Part shown: positions 44,901 through 59,900 of the stretch, one piece after another | How positions within the stretch are numbered: position 1 is the stretch's first letter | Layout of the letters: each line of letters opens with the position of its first letter | Source of the DNA: Liolophura sinensis | Taxonomy: Eukaryota; Mollusca; Polyplacophora; Chitonida; Chitonidae | Direction of reading: 5' to 3' | Assembly: GCF_032854445.1 (NCBI RefSeq) | Contig: NC_088297.1 | Span: forward strand, 15,551,335 to 15,615,334 | DNA length: 64,000 nucleotides | The notes under the pieces: model-generated | Databases searched by the model: none | What the model was told of the DNA's origin: nothing | The model's input: the letters and a program-made list of their open reading frames with translations, nothing else | Translations under genes and position numbers: made by a program

Positions 44901-47900
44901 GTAGATTCACAGTTCCATTTTTCTTCTATTTTTGGATTTTTTTAGTGTCAGCTCATCCGTAAAACACAAATTAAAAACTGGTTTTGCCTCGCTCTGCTTT
45001 TGTGGAAGCTTGGAACAAAATGCAGTCTGGGTGTCAGTTCCACCAGATAATCTGCCTTTGTCTTGACCAATCAAATGCAAGATCATGTGATTCAAATTTT
45101 ATATAATATGATGAGAGTCTCCTCTAAGATCAATAGAACTCTTAGAATCAGGCAAAATGAGTCATGTATGAAAGTTTAGCTGTCACATACAATATATACA
45201 GGCAACAAAATGGCCGTCTAAAACCTTAAAGTTGCAATCCAAGGCTGTAGTGTCAATTCTATATTAGAACACAAGATAAGACTTCACTCACCGTAATGCC
45301 CCTGGTTTGTTAGAGCCTGGGCTATTCTGACCTCCCCCATACTTGTTCATTGTTCCGCCTGGTGGGCGCCTCATTTTGGCATCCTTCCTTGCCTCCTCAT
45401 AAGCTCGAGCATCGCGCCCCGTCCTCAATGCGCGACCAGATGCAGATCCAGGAGCCGGGATGCGTCCATAGTTGTCAACATCATCACTGCTACCATATAC
45501 ACTCTGTAACAAGACAAGACTGTAAAAATTTATCCTATGTTTATTTACTTTTTTTTTTACATATTTACATATTCTTGATGAGCTTGGATTTGAATGTCAC
45601 AAAACAAAATGATTCTTTTGTATGACGTCCGGGTATCTGAATGTGAAATATCAAAATGTAACAACATCTAACCTGTAAAATAACACTTTTACCAACAAAG
45701 GAAATAATTTCACCTATATAAATAATAAATTCATTTTTTTTTACATTAACAGTGTATTTAAGGATATGTCATAGGACTGGACAAAACTATTAACGGTTTA
45801 TGAGTAGAGTTAACAGAAATGCCCAGGGAATAAAACCAAGGCCCTTTGTTAGCACTCTGACAAACTTTCCGACATCAAGATTCAGCCTACACACCAACAG
45901 CTAAATTAGAATTCAACATGGTTGGTGAGGGTTAATTGGCTACGGTAAAGAACAATGCTTCAGACAGCACAGTGAAAACTTCTGTGGCCACCGAAAAGCG
46001 TCAATAATTATTCTCTATGGCGGCCTGGAAGCTAGAGGTTACATGATCTCTGGTATTACTAATAACAGAAGAAGTGGATGAAGAAAAATGTCCTTGCAAT
46101 GTTATAACACAAGAAAATGGCAAATCTGAAATCACTGTCAGCAATAGTGTATTCATACAGTTTTCAGCTTCCAGATAGTCTGAGTATTTCTGTAGAGCTT
46201 ACACAATGTTTTATTGTAAAATCAGGGCTTATTGGTTGCCAACAGAGTGGCAAATGTGGCCCTTTTTCCCTATGCCCCAACATTGGGTAGTCAGGGGCCT
46301 CCGTGGCCGAGGTGGTTAGCACACCAGTGCTGCGCAATGACCCAGGAGCCTTTCACCAATACGGTCGCTATGAGTTCAAGTCCAGCTCATGCTGGCTTCC
46401 TCTCCGGCCGTACGTGGGAAGGTTTTTCAGCAAATTGCCGATGGTCATGACTTTCCCCCGCATTCTGCTGAGTTTCCTCCCACCATAATGCTGTGTAAGT
46501 GAAATATTCTTGATTACAGAGTAAAAGGCTATTCATACAAATAGATAAATATACATGTGGTGGTCATTTTCTTTTCAACCAAGCTAGGACAGTAACATGA
46601 CCTCCAACTTCCAGGCCGTCTTACAAAAATGGTCAAGACACCTTAAAACACCTACGACTTGATCATTTGCTACATATGACCTATGATCTAATTCACTTTG
46701 AACTTTGGCCTGACCCACATATATCTGACCTCTGACTGACCTGATTACTGTTTCTGCTGGTGCCAGGAGACTGCCTATAGTCACTGTCACTGCTGGCACT
46801 GCCACCCATCCTCCCTGCTCGCGATGATACAGTACCTGTGGGTGGAAATTACATGATGATTGCTCGAGTGACAATATAGTGCTAAACCAATGTTCCACAT
46901 GCTTTGTTTCCGATATTATGAGTCATGGATGAAACCTGCTGTAAATCTTCAAACTTTTCAACCACTAAAGCACTTTTTTGAGAGGAATTTATGCATACAA
47001 TTATTATGAAAATGGCACCAAAAATGATTTGTTTGTGCCATTAAAGTTGCACGCTTGGTAAAACTGTGCAAATTTTTTCTCTGCATCCCATAGTTCTCTC
47101 AGAATGTTAAAAAATATTGGTCACAGAGGAGGTTGAAAAGGTTGAAAAATTAGGGTACATAAATGTGTTATGATGAGACAAACTGCCAATCTATGAATGG
47201 CTGTGGACGTCCCCAGGGCTGGCCACTGTCGTATGAGTGAAATATCCTTGAGTACGGCATAAAACATCAATCAAATAAATAAAGTACATACATGTGCTCA
47301 GAAAATGCCTTAAAAATGAAAGTGTGCTGACCAGGCAATCCAAGATGGTGGACACCAGCAATACAATGGGTGGCGAAAATCATTTTGAAGTGTCCCTATG
47401 CTGACCCAAATTCACAGTAAGCATATGAACTCTACTGAGTAAGTAGCTACAGTATTAAAGCATGCATGAACTCAGTAAAGTCACAGTAAGCAAGAACTTG
47501 AATGAGTGAAGTCACAGTAAGCATGGACTCTACTGAGCAAAGCCACACTAAGCATGAACTCTACTGAGTAAAGTCACAGTAAACATGAACCTGATTGAGT
47601 AAAGTCACAGTAAGTCACTTAAGGCGGCAACAAGTACCATTTTTAAAGTCCTTGATATGACCCAATCCAAGCTGATCGTGGGTCTAGCAACTTCGAGTTG
47701 GACACACTAACCATTAGGGCATCAAAGTGGTCCTCTTGCATTATGATATGTATGTTTATGTTTAATCACCAACATTCAGAATACAAATGTATACAAAGAT
47801 ATAAGAAAGAAGATACAGTAGACTCTCTGTAAACTGATCATACCCAGCACCAAAGAAAAATGTCGGTTTAGACAAGATGTCAGTGTATTAAACATGGGTA

Positions 47901-50900
47901 AGCAGCCTACAACAACAACAATATATGTACTGTACATACGTATAGGTTTAATTAAACTTGTTAAAGAGCACAGTGATGCATAGCAACAAACTATGGAAAG
48001 AAGCTTTACTTTATTACAAACGCATAATTACTATACAAAAAATCGAACTTTATCACTCAAGTTCATTTCCACACGGAGATGCTTTGCTGGTCTACTGGCC
48101 ATGGTCGGACGTTGTCGGCAATAGCAGGGAAAATTGTGACGGCAACTGTTATTTGAGTCATTTTTATTCAGTCACTGTGTGACTAGACACTGATCTCCAC
48201 AGGAGGTATGGTACAATATCAAGACAGGAGATCACCACCTGCTGAAGCAGGGAAAGGTTCACATCAGCTGATTATCTCCCTTCCCAGTGATCTTCAGTCA
48301 TTTGGCGAGCAGGCAAGTTGAAGCCAAACTCAGACTCTGTTGGACGTCGTGCGACACGCTGCGTCGGATTAGACAAGACAGATTGACACTCACTGGAAAT
48401 GTTTGTATTACAAACCACAGTCGGTGTTAAGAATAGACAAGAATCGGTTTACTGAAGGCAATTAACATTACTGCCAAATGGAGCAGAAAATGGACCATGA
48501 AATGTTGTCGGTTTTGACAAGAAGTCAGTTAATAAAGGTGTTGGTGTTGAGAGAGTCCACTGTATTAGTAAACATAAATTTATGATTATAAACAAATGGT
48601 TCCATGACTGCGAGACAGGAAAAAAATTCGGGAGGACTTCTATCCTGTTAGAAGGTCAAACCAATTAAATGTGCTTTGACATGTTTGAAATGTAAACTTT
48701 GGGTGTCACATGGTCCTAGCAAACTTAAATTTCATTAACCCGGTTTCTTGGCTGTTAACAATATTTAAAAAGCCATATCTCAATGTTGCTAAATATTATA
48801 CTACAGAGCTTCTCTAACACCCAAATACTCACCTGTAGACCTGTAGCCCGGAGCTCTTATCCCTGATGGAGCTGCTCCGGGGTCTGCAGCCGCTGAGGTG
48901 TGTTTGCTCTTGGGGCGAGGCGCTTGATACTGTGTGGATTAGAATAGGAAGGCTGTGACGAGACAACTGCATGAATGAACATGTGTTTATAAAGAAGCAG
49001 GTAAAACAAGAAAAAAAAACAAAGTATTTCCCACAATAAGCAACAAATATTCACCAGTTTTCTTACTAGTTAATTTAATTTTGTCTTAAGCATGGGGAGC
49101 CCTGAGTAATTTTTCATTCCTACCTTTGTGATGACACTTTGTGGATAAACTGATTACGTGGTAGTCATAAACATACCCCTCACATTGCATTCGTTGCTCC
49201 CTATGTTCTCTTTACATCCCTGCCACCACTAGGTTGGTTTGACCTCTGGGGCCTGCGCGATGCATGTGGGCTTGTTTTGGCTTTGCCTTACCACTGGTGT
49301 CCTCGTGCAGAGCTATTTAATCAGCCTTCACTGATAAAATTGTTTCAGGTTATAATCTTGTTGTGCATACTTCTGACAGAGAGACTGGTGTATAAAATAT
49401 TGTTAGAAACAAAAGAATGAAATAAAATTTTGTATTTTATGACATCACTTCCTGCCTCATCACCCTGACCTCAGTGACCTTGGCGTTAATGTTTCTGTAC
49501 AAGAATTTACTTGCGATGGCAGTGAAGTAAAGTGAACATAGAGAGCAACGCATGTGCTGTCAGGTGTATGAGTCATGCACTGCAAGAGTGTGTACTATGG
49601 TCATTGCAGCTTGGATCCAAATTGCCAACACCTGAGAAAAGGTACTCCACAACTTTTACAACATATGACTATGGTGGCAAATCTGAACATCCTGTTCGCC
49701 ACACCCAAGATGAACAGCAGAAGATGAAAATTGTCAAATCCTTCGCACTCCAATAAATCTTTCGCATTCCACTGGAGAAACGTACAATCGTCAAGGTCAT
49801 ACCTGGAGTCTGGCATTCTGTTTAGCCTTAGCGTTAGGGTTAGGGGAGGGCTTGTTCCCCAGCCTTTTCTGCTGCTCCTTACAGAAGGGGATGTGTCGCT
49901 CCGCAGCTGTCTCATTGAACCGCCGGCTGCAGTGAGGACACTGGACATAGTCTGTGGACAAACAACCACACACGATATTATCACAGTCAAGGGGCAAAGT
50001 GCAGATTCCGCTGCACAATTTCTGATCGTGAACGGTAGATCCAGGGTCAATCCTGGATTGAGTCACACCTAAGACCTTAAAAGAGAAAGTTGTAACTTCC
50101 TTGCCTGGCGTTCAGCATGAAGGGGATAGTGCAACAACTTGTTGACCCGTATCAGTATAATGGCTCGGGTGGGGCGGCTTACTTGCCTTCGGTAAGTCAT
50201 TTCAGTGAAGCAGCACTAGATAAAAGAGCAGTGGAAATCTAACCTGCAACAAGGAGGCACGTTACATGCACTCTAAGGATTCCTTCATCGTCATATGACT
50301 GAAAAATTAAGTACGACGTTAAACCCCAAGCACTCACTCACTCACAATTTTTGACAGAAGTCAAAACCTTGTCACATTGATAAGTGTAGCCTGTCAAATC
50401 AGTGCTTTATTTGTACATTTTTTTAATGGTACTGAAGTTAGTTTTACTTACAATGGCTACTGTCAACATATTTACCAGTTTATAATATAGCAGTTATTAT
50501 TATTACTATACATCCAATGCTGCACATTATTATCTGTGATTTAGGAGTTAAAGACGTTTGGGGATATGGGGGAATTCAAAAGAAATTAAAGCTGTTATGT
50601 TCCTAACAGCAATACCGGTGGCCAACTTGTATGTCAAATAAGAAAACGCTATGAAAGTAATGCACTTACATGTAACTAATTTGACATGATCGGAAAAATT
50701 AAGCTTTTGAAAACATGTGATTACCAACCGATGCTAACACACATAACGATGAACAGCTTTATTCAACTGCCAAAGTACACAGACAATGGACAATTCAACA
50801 CATTCAAACTGCATGTACAAACTGTAACAGTATTTACAAAAACAGGCAACATGGAGAAAAAGCATGACAAAAATGTAAAATAATCAACTGGGTTTGAACA

Positions 50901-53900
50901 CCACAATACCAGATATCACATACAATGCGTCTAGAGCTGAAAACCACCACAGCGTCTTGATCGAGTTAGGCCTTGGTGATCACCGCACCTGGTTAAGTAT
51001 GTAAATTTCAGGTTGCTTGACACATGGTGTGCATTGACCCCACTTTAGTGCCCCACCTGGTTTGCTTGGGCTCAGTTCAGTTTTCAGAGATATGGGTTTA
51101 ACTTTATGGAGGGTGGGATATTGTGGGTTATTTAAACTTACCTGGGTTTATGGAGGGTGGGGGAGGGGGAGGTAATGGTCCCCCTGAAGCCACAGCCACC
51201 TGGGCATTCTTAGCGGCTCGGATAGAGTTGATGAAGTCCTGATGTTTAGCTCTCCAGTTATTCTTTTTCACAGGAACTTCCTACAGATACATGTGAAAAT
51301 GAGAGTGGAAAATGTGATAGAGACAGTCAATGAACATATGTACATGTACGTGTAAAACATTACACACTTAAATATTACTTCCAGGGATACAGGACTGATT
51401 CTGATTGGCTTATGCTGGAGATACAGTTTCCTGGTTAAATCTTACAGCCTTGGTCACACATGAAGAAATGTACCATACCTAAACTTCAGCTTAGGCAAGG
51501 CATAGTCTGGACTTGCCTATCTCTCATACGAGCTAATCAAAAATGAAACTGTATCTCCTGAAAGAACAGGGCAACATAGGACTTATTTAATTGTATATAA
51601 TTATTTATTTATTTGGTGGTTGTTTAAAGCCGGTTGATTTTTTCACTCATATATGGGAGGTCAGCTGTATGCACTGGGTAAAGGAAACTGGAATACCTCA
51701 GGTAAACAGCAAGCCTTATACATTTATTTATTTATTGTTTGATTGGTGTTTTACGTGGTCCTCTAGAATATTTCACCTCCACGACGACTGCCAGCATTTT
51801 GGTGGAAGTAAAACGGGCTGAAACCCCACGACAAACCGCAGGTTGCTGGCAAATCTTTCCGCATATGGCCAGAGAAGAATCCAGCAATAGTTGGAAGTGA
51901 ACTCAAGGTGACCGCATTGGTGGCAGGCTCCTGGGTCATTACACATTTACGACATTACATATAACTGTATTAGTGCCTATTACATCATACATTTCACAAG
52001 CATTTTGCCAACAGCCAAATTTGACAAACACCTAATCTGTGATTTTACCTTTTTCTGAGACTGTTTGAGTTGTTTTAGATTCAGTTCCCCCTCGATCGTC
52101 CTCTGTTTGGATGAATCAAACACCTTTCTCTTCTTGGCCGTAGATTTCTGACATGGCCCTTTGTGTCTTTCCTGGTCAGGAGAATAGAACACATATTCAA
52201 ATGCACAATAATACTATTACAACATCCTTAATTCAGTTTGGGAGGAAAGAAAATACTTAAATATATTGTGATCATAGGGAAAAACGAGGAAAAAAAAAGC
52301 AACAAAGAAACAAACTAACAAAAAAAGTTTGCCAAAAGGCAGAATTCAATCTGGTTGGGAACACACATATCATTACCACATATTAGTACTAAACAAATGT
52401 ATGTAGTGAGTCTTAATTTTGCAACTTCCCATGGCTGGACTTGAACCTATGACAAGTGTGACTGGTAATCAGTGAATATGTAAAAGAGGACAGGGAGTGG
52501 GGGGGTTCCATCATGATGAACACGGCAACCTTTACAAATGTATTAAAATAAATTCAGTCCTGTTTAAATCACCAAAAAACCCTTATGCAAATTAAAATGA
52601 CTTTAATTGTTTGAAACATCATACTCGTCCAAACCATATATTTAACTTGAGCACTGACCAAGGAGCTGTACTTACCAGAGATTCGGGTATGAACTTCCTG
52701 CCACAGAAAGGACAGGGTGTCCTGAAATCTGTTCCTTCTGACCCCGCATACTCTGAAACAAAATAAACGTACAAAGTGTATCCAATACCGGCCCGGTATT
52801 TAATGTTATTTAACAGTTGAATTTTAACGAGGAAACAGTTAAGGACTGTCTTCAACTTCTTGTCACAATAGTGACTGGTCCCGCAAACATTGGAATCTAT
52901 ATGTACACGTACAAAATCCATGCTAAACCTAAGAGCCAATATTGCATCCACACTTGACAGCAATGCCCGAACCTTAACCAATGGGCTGCAATACTCAGTT
53001 ATGCCAAATGACCAAGATATAGGCACTGTGCCATCTCGATACCATCTAAAGGGGCAACAACTCAGCAGTGTAATTCAAAGAACTCTATCACTGAGTCAAG
53101 TAATGAGTTACATGTATACATATCACAAAGTTATCTCCCCTTAGCCAACATCTTCATAGTGCCACAGTAAGCTCTTCCATAGGATTCAGTAGGCAGTTAC
53201 AGGACTACAGTTGCAGTTCTATACTTCTCCCAAAGCGGACACTCTACCAACTGTCCAATCGGGACCGGTATATCCAGGATCAATCCTGGGCCGAGTCACA
53301 TCTAAGGCTTCCTCACTTGGCATTCAACATGAAAGGGGTAGTGCAACGACTGGTTGACCCATATCAGTATAATGGCTCGGGCAGGGAGGCTTACATACCT
53401 TCAGTAAGTTGTCTCAGTGAAGCAGCACTAGATAAAAAAGCGGCGGAAATCCGTCCTGCAACAGGGAGGCAACAGGGAGGCACAGTACATGCACTAAGGA
53501 TTCCTTCGTCGTCATATGACTGAAAAAACTGTTAAGTATGACGTTAAACCCCAAGGACTCACTATACAAAATTGAGCAAATACAGTACCCATCTACTCTG
53601 ACCTATGCTCCCATTCTACTTCAATTAAATCTGTCTGTTAGCTAGCTATGCTTTTCTTGTGTAGTCTTCTCCTCAAGAAATATAAAGAATTTATTGATTT
53701 GATTGGTGTTTTATGCCATACTCAAGAATATTTCACTTATACGACAGCGGCCAGTATTATGGAGGGTGGAAACCAGGCAGAGCCAGGGGGAAACCCACGA
53801 CCATCCAAAGGTTGCTGACAGACCTTCCCACGTACGGCCGGAGAGAAAGCCAGGATGGAAATATAAAGAAAGCCCTGTTCATCTTGGTATTTAAATGGGC

Positions 53901-56900
53901 CAAAATGAGTATTATTTCCCTGATAAACTGGCTAAGACTTGCTCAAACTAACTGGAGGTACAAGTGAGCTGATTGTGATGACATTGTCATTACCCTACAT
54001 GAACCTGCACCTTATTCCTCAACTTTTCGCACAGCAAAGACCAACTTTTTTTAATTTGATTTTGGGCCAATTTCAGGGCTTCACAGAAAGTGTACAGTAA
54101 TTTTATCAGTCTACGTAGAATAATGCCTTCTGAATATGCTTAAATAAACACCTTGCAAACATGCAAAAAGGATAAATTCCTACAAAAATGTACATACACT
54201 GAAGGTGTTCTGTAATTCTTCAACCTTTTTGCCTGATTGCAAGGTGTTTATTCAAGCTTATTCTGAATACATTATTCTGTGTGGATATTCTGAGTACTGA
54301 TAAAATTATACTTTTTGCGAAGCGTTAAAACTGACCATTCCACGCATCAAATGTAGTTTTTCCTCCAAAATCAAATTACAAATGTGAATACTTCACCAAA
54401 AGTTGTTCTTTCATGCACGAAAAGGTCGAGGAAATGGGGTGTATACACATTACAGCCTACCTACTATTGTTAACATAATGAAAGACTTTTGTATACAGTA
54501 GCTGGTAGACAAGGCATGGTAATGGCCAGCATGGTCAATGATTCTGGACAGACTAAAAAATTAGTACACTGACAAACTCAAAATGCTACATGTAGAGGCT
54601 AACAGTGTATTGGTCACTGGTCAATCTTAAAATGCATTTCTGGCTTCTATGACACTCACAGAGGCCTACTTAATTTTGCAACCATGGTTGTACACACAGC
54701 CTAGTTTAATTAATGTTTCTAAATTGAGTGAGTGAGTGCTTGGGGTTTAACTTCGTACTTAACACTTTTTCAGTCACATAACGACGAAGGAGTCCTTAGA
54801 GTGCATGTAATGTGCCTCCCTGTTGCAGGACGGATTTTCACTTCTTTTTTATCTAGTTCTGCTCCACTGAGACGACTTACCAAAGACAAGTAAGCCGCCC
54901 CACCCGAGCCATTATACTGATAAGGGTCAACCACTCTTTGCAGTATCCCCTTCATGCTAAATGCCAAGCAAGGAAATTGCAACTTCCTCTATTAAGATCT
55001 TAGGCGTGACCAGACCCAGGATTGACCCTGGATTTGCCACCTCCTGACATGGGCGCTCTACGAACTATGCTATCAGGGCCTGTATGTTTTTAATCTGTAC
55101 CTGACACATGATTCATTTGGATACTGCGCGAATGACACAAAGTAATAGCTCCATATAGCATGTCTAGCACTGCCCTCTTCTACATATGTATATGATTTCT
55201 TTTGTCTCACAGAACAGTGACATTCTCCTGTCTCACATTTGACAGTCATACATGGGTAAGTAGCCATTATTCATCCTTTCTTTTTAAACAAACACCACGA
55301 TATGGCTGAAATATTGCCGCTGTGGCATGATGCCATAATCATTCACTTATTCTTTAAACAAACACCACGATATGGCTGAAATATTGCCTCTGTGGCGCTA
55401 TGCCATAATAAACAAACACCACGATATGGCTGAAATATTGCCGCTGTGGCATTATGCCATAATCATTCACTTATTCTTTAAACAAACAGGTTTACAATAC
55501 AAACTTTAAAATTTTTAACTTGACTATGAAAGTCACACGAAGATTTGAGTGTAACTAAATACCGTACACCACCAAACTATTATCTGTGACAAAAAGATAT
55601 TTAAGCATTACATTTCTTTGAATGCACTATTATGGCATCTGTGAATGCATGTGATGAGATTTTCTAATGATAGGCTGATTTGTCCCCCCAGCAACAGGCT
55701 GCTTCCTACTTTGGGCACCTTTTCGGTAGGTTAATTTGGGCTAAATTATTTTCTGGTATTAAGATTTATTTCTTTACTTGATTGGTGTTTTACCCCGTAC
55801 TCAAGAATGTTTCACAACGGCAGCCAGCATTATGGTGGAAGGAACCAGGCAGAGCCTGGGAAAACCTAAGAGTAACGACCATCTGCAAGTTGCTGTCAGA
55901 CCTTCCACATACGGCTGGTATAAGAAACCTGAACTGAACGGCTTATATAACAAATTATAGAGTCAAAATCACTTATAATAAATTATTGCAGTCAGTCAAC
56001 ATGAATACCAGTATACAAAATTTTTTGAAAATTTAGGTTAAATTCATCAGGCAATAGTTTCCTTAAAGAGAGACCTTTGTCTCTAACAATACTTTATACC
56101 CATGCATTGTCTTTATCTAGAGTATGTACATCCTGATTCTAACCAACACCTAAAACAATTTTATCGACGAATGCTGATTAAATAGTTCCGCGGGAGGAGA
56201 AAAGTGATAAGGCTAAAGCCTAAACAACCCCACAAGCATCTCACAGGCTCGAAAGGTCAAGCTTGTCTTTGGTGCAGTCATGTAAGCGAAAGGTAGAGTG
56301 CAGCGCATGCAATGTAAGGAGTATGAATTCTGGATTTTTGGGGGTATGCTGCAAGTTGGACATCTCTTATGAAGGGTATCAAAATGTCCTTGTACCTGTA
56401 TGGCCCTGACAGTGTTATAGCAAAGGAGAGGTGTATTTGATTGTTAGAACACCATATTACACTGAAGACTGATGGTGCAGGTACCCGAGTGCACATGTAC
56501 GTAGTATTATTTTATATAGCTATAAATGGAGTCCAATGAAATTGTTTGGATTATACCAAGTGGCCATCCTGTAGGAGCAATATAGGATCCCGGAGAGCCG
56601 ATATTTTTTTTCATATTGTACAGTAGCACATGGAGGTAACTTTATGTGCTAAAAGCATTGGGCGGAGGGCTCAGCTGTGTTTATCGTTTGCTTTCCACAT
56701 TTCTGTAAATGTGGAATGGGGAACATATTTCATAATTTGATGATTTCCAAATTCCGCAAAATACTAAAGCGAAGATCAAAAGCGACTTAGGAATATGCAA
56801 GCGCTGGATACAGAGTGCACTGCCCACAGAGAACAGGGAGATCGAAAGAACTTCCTCCAGAATGGCTGAATCTGTGGGTGTATCTTCGATCATTATTTTT

Positions 56901-59900
56901 GCGCGAGGTTTAAATCCTCTGACCGGTTCAGGTATATAATAAATTAATCATTGTGAAGTGTTTCGTACAGTACGGAGTGGTATTGTACTCGTTCATGGTG
57001 TGTTGGAAATCCGTATTGGACTCAACACCTGGACTTGTATAATACCACTACACAATGTATGAAAGACTTCACAATGTATGAAAGACTTCACAATGTACAA
57101 AAGACTTCACAATGTACAAAGAACTCCACAATAACCTGATATGAACATATACATGATTGCTACACAACATACAGCCTGTCTGTGCAAAGTGAGCCTGTGT
57201 GAGTGAATGAAAAAAAAAAAAAAAAAAACAGCCTGACAGTTGATCTCAGCTATTACATGTATCGTGACAAATATCTAACTGTTCAGCCCAAAGAAGTACT
57301 ACTGTTGTACATTTTAGCAGCCCCTGGTGACATGTCAAACATACATGTACAATTACAGGCTACACCCTTAACACACTTAACACTTAACACCCAGTATCCC
57401 GTCACCTGTTGACAACAGAAATGTTACCTGAGCTGCAACAAAGAGGACACACCTTCAGTGCTTGACTTGCACTTAACTACCTGTAACTAACATGACTAGG
57501 TACAAACAAAGTAAGGTATGCCTACGTGAAACACTTTCATTTTAATAGTATGTTTATGGTGTAATCAAAATTTGGGACCTTTACTGTCTTGCCTTCAAAC
57601 CAAAGTTTATTAATGATCTGTATTAAAAAAAAAAAAAAAATGAAACCCATGACTATCCGCAGGTTGCTGGAAGACCTTCCCACTTACGGCCGGAGATCTC
57701 ACAAAGTTACATGTAAATGTAGCACCACTTGAAATATTACTGAATATTATATCTGTATCAAGATTTATTTGTTTTCTTCTTAGAATTGCTTCTTTTCATT
57801 AAATTACATGCAATCACATGTAAGAAACCGTGGTGGGCTTTATGGACTAATTTTGAATTCACTTGAAATAACCGATTTATTATAGATCACATGTATTTAG
57901 ATAAGGTGATGTTTCACTAGTACACTTTATGCACAGTTCATAGACTGAGAATTAAAAGTTTGTGCAAAACACACAGATGACTCCAACACTAACTGTAACT
58001 TTTTAACTGAATAAGACAGCATGTTATGTGCAATGCGTGTGTACATATTACCACTGTGTTCAATCCCCATGTTCTCCATTATTAACACCATGCAATATGA
58101 TAACGAATCCACCAGCATCTGGGGTTAACGTATATCATGGGTTGCTATGGCAACTGGGTAGGGTGTTTTCTTGGCCCGCTGCAGTTAAAACACATGTCAT
58201 GTACAGTACAGCTGATCCAGGGGCATAAGTAATCTTTTCTGCAGGCTTGATGACTAATTCAGTGAGCATCTGTACACCTATGTACGTTAGCTGACACTTA
58301 TATCAGACATCCACGGTTACATGTTTGCATGGACTAGTAATTGTGCAGCTTTGGAGCCATATCTAGAAAAAAAAGTTTAAGGTCCTGACCCCAAATTTTA
58401 CATTGGAACATTCATAAAAAGTTTAACAAAATCAAATTCAAAATGATGAATCTTTACAAAAAATTCTGACTGGAAAAATTTTCCTTCTTCTTTTGACTAA
58501 TGAAAGAAGTAGGGATTTTTTTTTTTTTTTTTTTTTTTTAGGGAAGTAAGGGTCAAAATGAAAACGAGCTATAATTACACCCAAGTCTTCATAAAGATGA
58601 CTCTGAAGGCTTGAATCATGCGATGTCAGACGCATATATGATGTCTCATAACTTCACTGCATACAGGATGACCTAATTTTTGTCAAGGTTATCACATTGA
58701 TACAAGAACTCTGAATATTAAACATGTGACCCCTGTAATTGAGAGGAAAACTTCATTATAATATCTAACAAAATATCCTAAAAAAACTATTACAGTAGCG
58801 CCCTTTTTTGGTGGATAAGTCAGCTTATAGCTACTGACATTTTTAAGAAAGACCTTAGTCATTAGACACACATCAATCACCTTTCGGTGTCAATGACAAG
58901 CCCATGAAAAAATTGACTACATCATTCTGGCAGATAACATGTATATGTATTTTTTATTTTGTTTTCTATGCTCCATGTACACATTACATGGGGGTGAGAA
59001 AAAAATGTGTACTTGCAAACTGACTCACTAAAACAGGCAGCTGAGACAACATGTAATAATTTGGCCTTTTAACTTCTCTTTTATTTATTTATCTGATTGT
59101 TATTTAATATCATGATACTCAAGAATATTTCACTAACAAAAATAATGTCCAAATGCACAAGTACCATGGATGGTTTATATTGTCATCACGGCAGGACGAA
59201 TAGTGAGAGTGATGAAATTTACAAATTTACATGACACTAGATAGCTTTCATACCATCACTTAATTATGCATACAGGCTTGTAACGGATAGCAATGTACAT
59301 CATTGTGATCACTTTGTCAGGAATTGATCTTAACATCATATATCCCTTGCACACAGGAATTCAACTTTTCTCAAGTGTGTGCAAAGGATATCAGCCTCCA
59401 TAATGTTCAAATGTCCAGTACATGTTCAGAAAAAGTATCTTGTGAGGTACTGGTATCAAAACCCGAAAAACTGATCTAAGCATGGCTCATATTTACTGAT
59501 ATGCGGAAACTGCTGCCATCCTCAGCCCAGACAACGTGTTCACCTGATTATGGCTTTGTAGCTGTGTTCAGCTACCCCATCGGCAAAGCTCGCTGCATAC
59601 GCAATACTTAAAATACAAATCCACTTAATACATGGCCTATCTGCAAGCTAAGATATGTATGCATTTTCTGCAAGGATTCTGTAAGACACATCAGTATCTA
59701 GAGACCATGTGACTTCCTTAGCAACAAACAAGTTGGGTGAACAAAATGGTCCTTCCAATGTTATTGCATAGGAAAATGCCTATTTTTGAATTGCTGTCAG
59801 CAATCTTGTATCCATTGGATTTGTATAATTTTCAGCTCTACTGAGAATCTGACATGTAAAAATATATCACAACGTTTTTAAGTATTCCAATCTACAGAAC

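Noticed and set aside
49532..50072. Plus frames at the ZC2HC1A second-finger exon
   Set aside because: Shadows of the true minus-strand exon 49951-49803.
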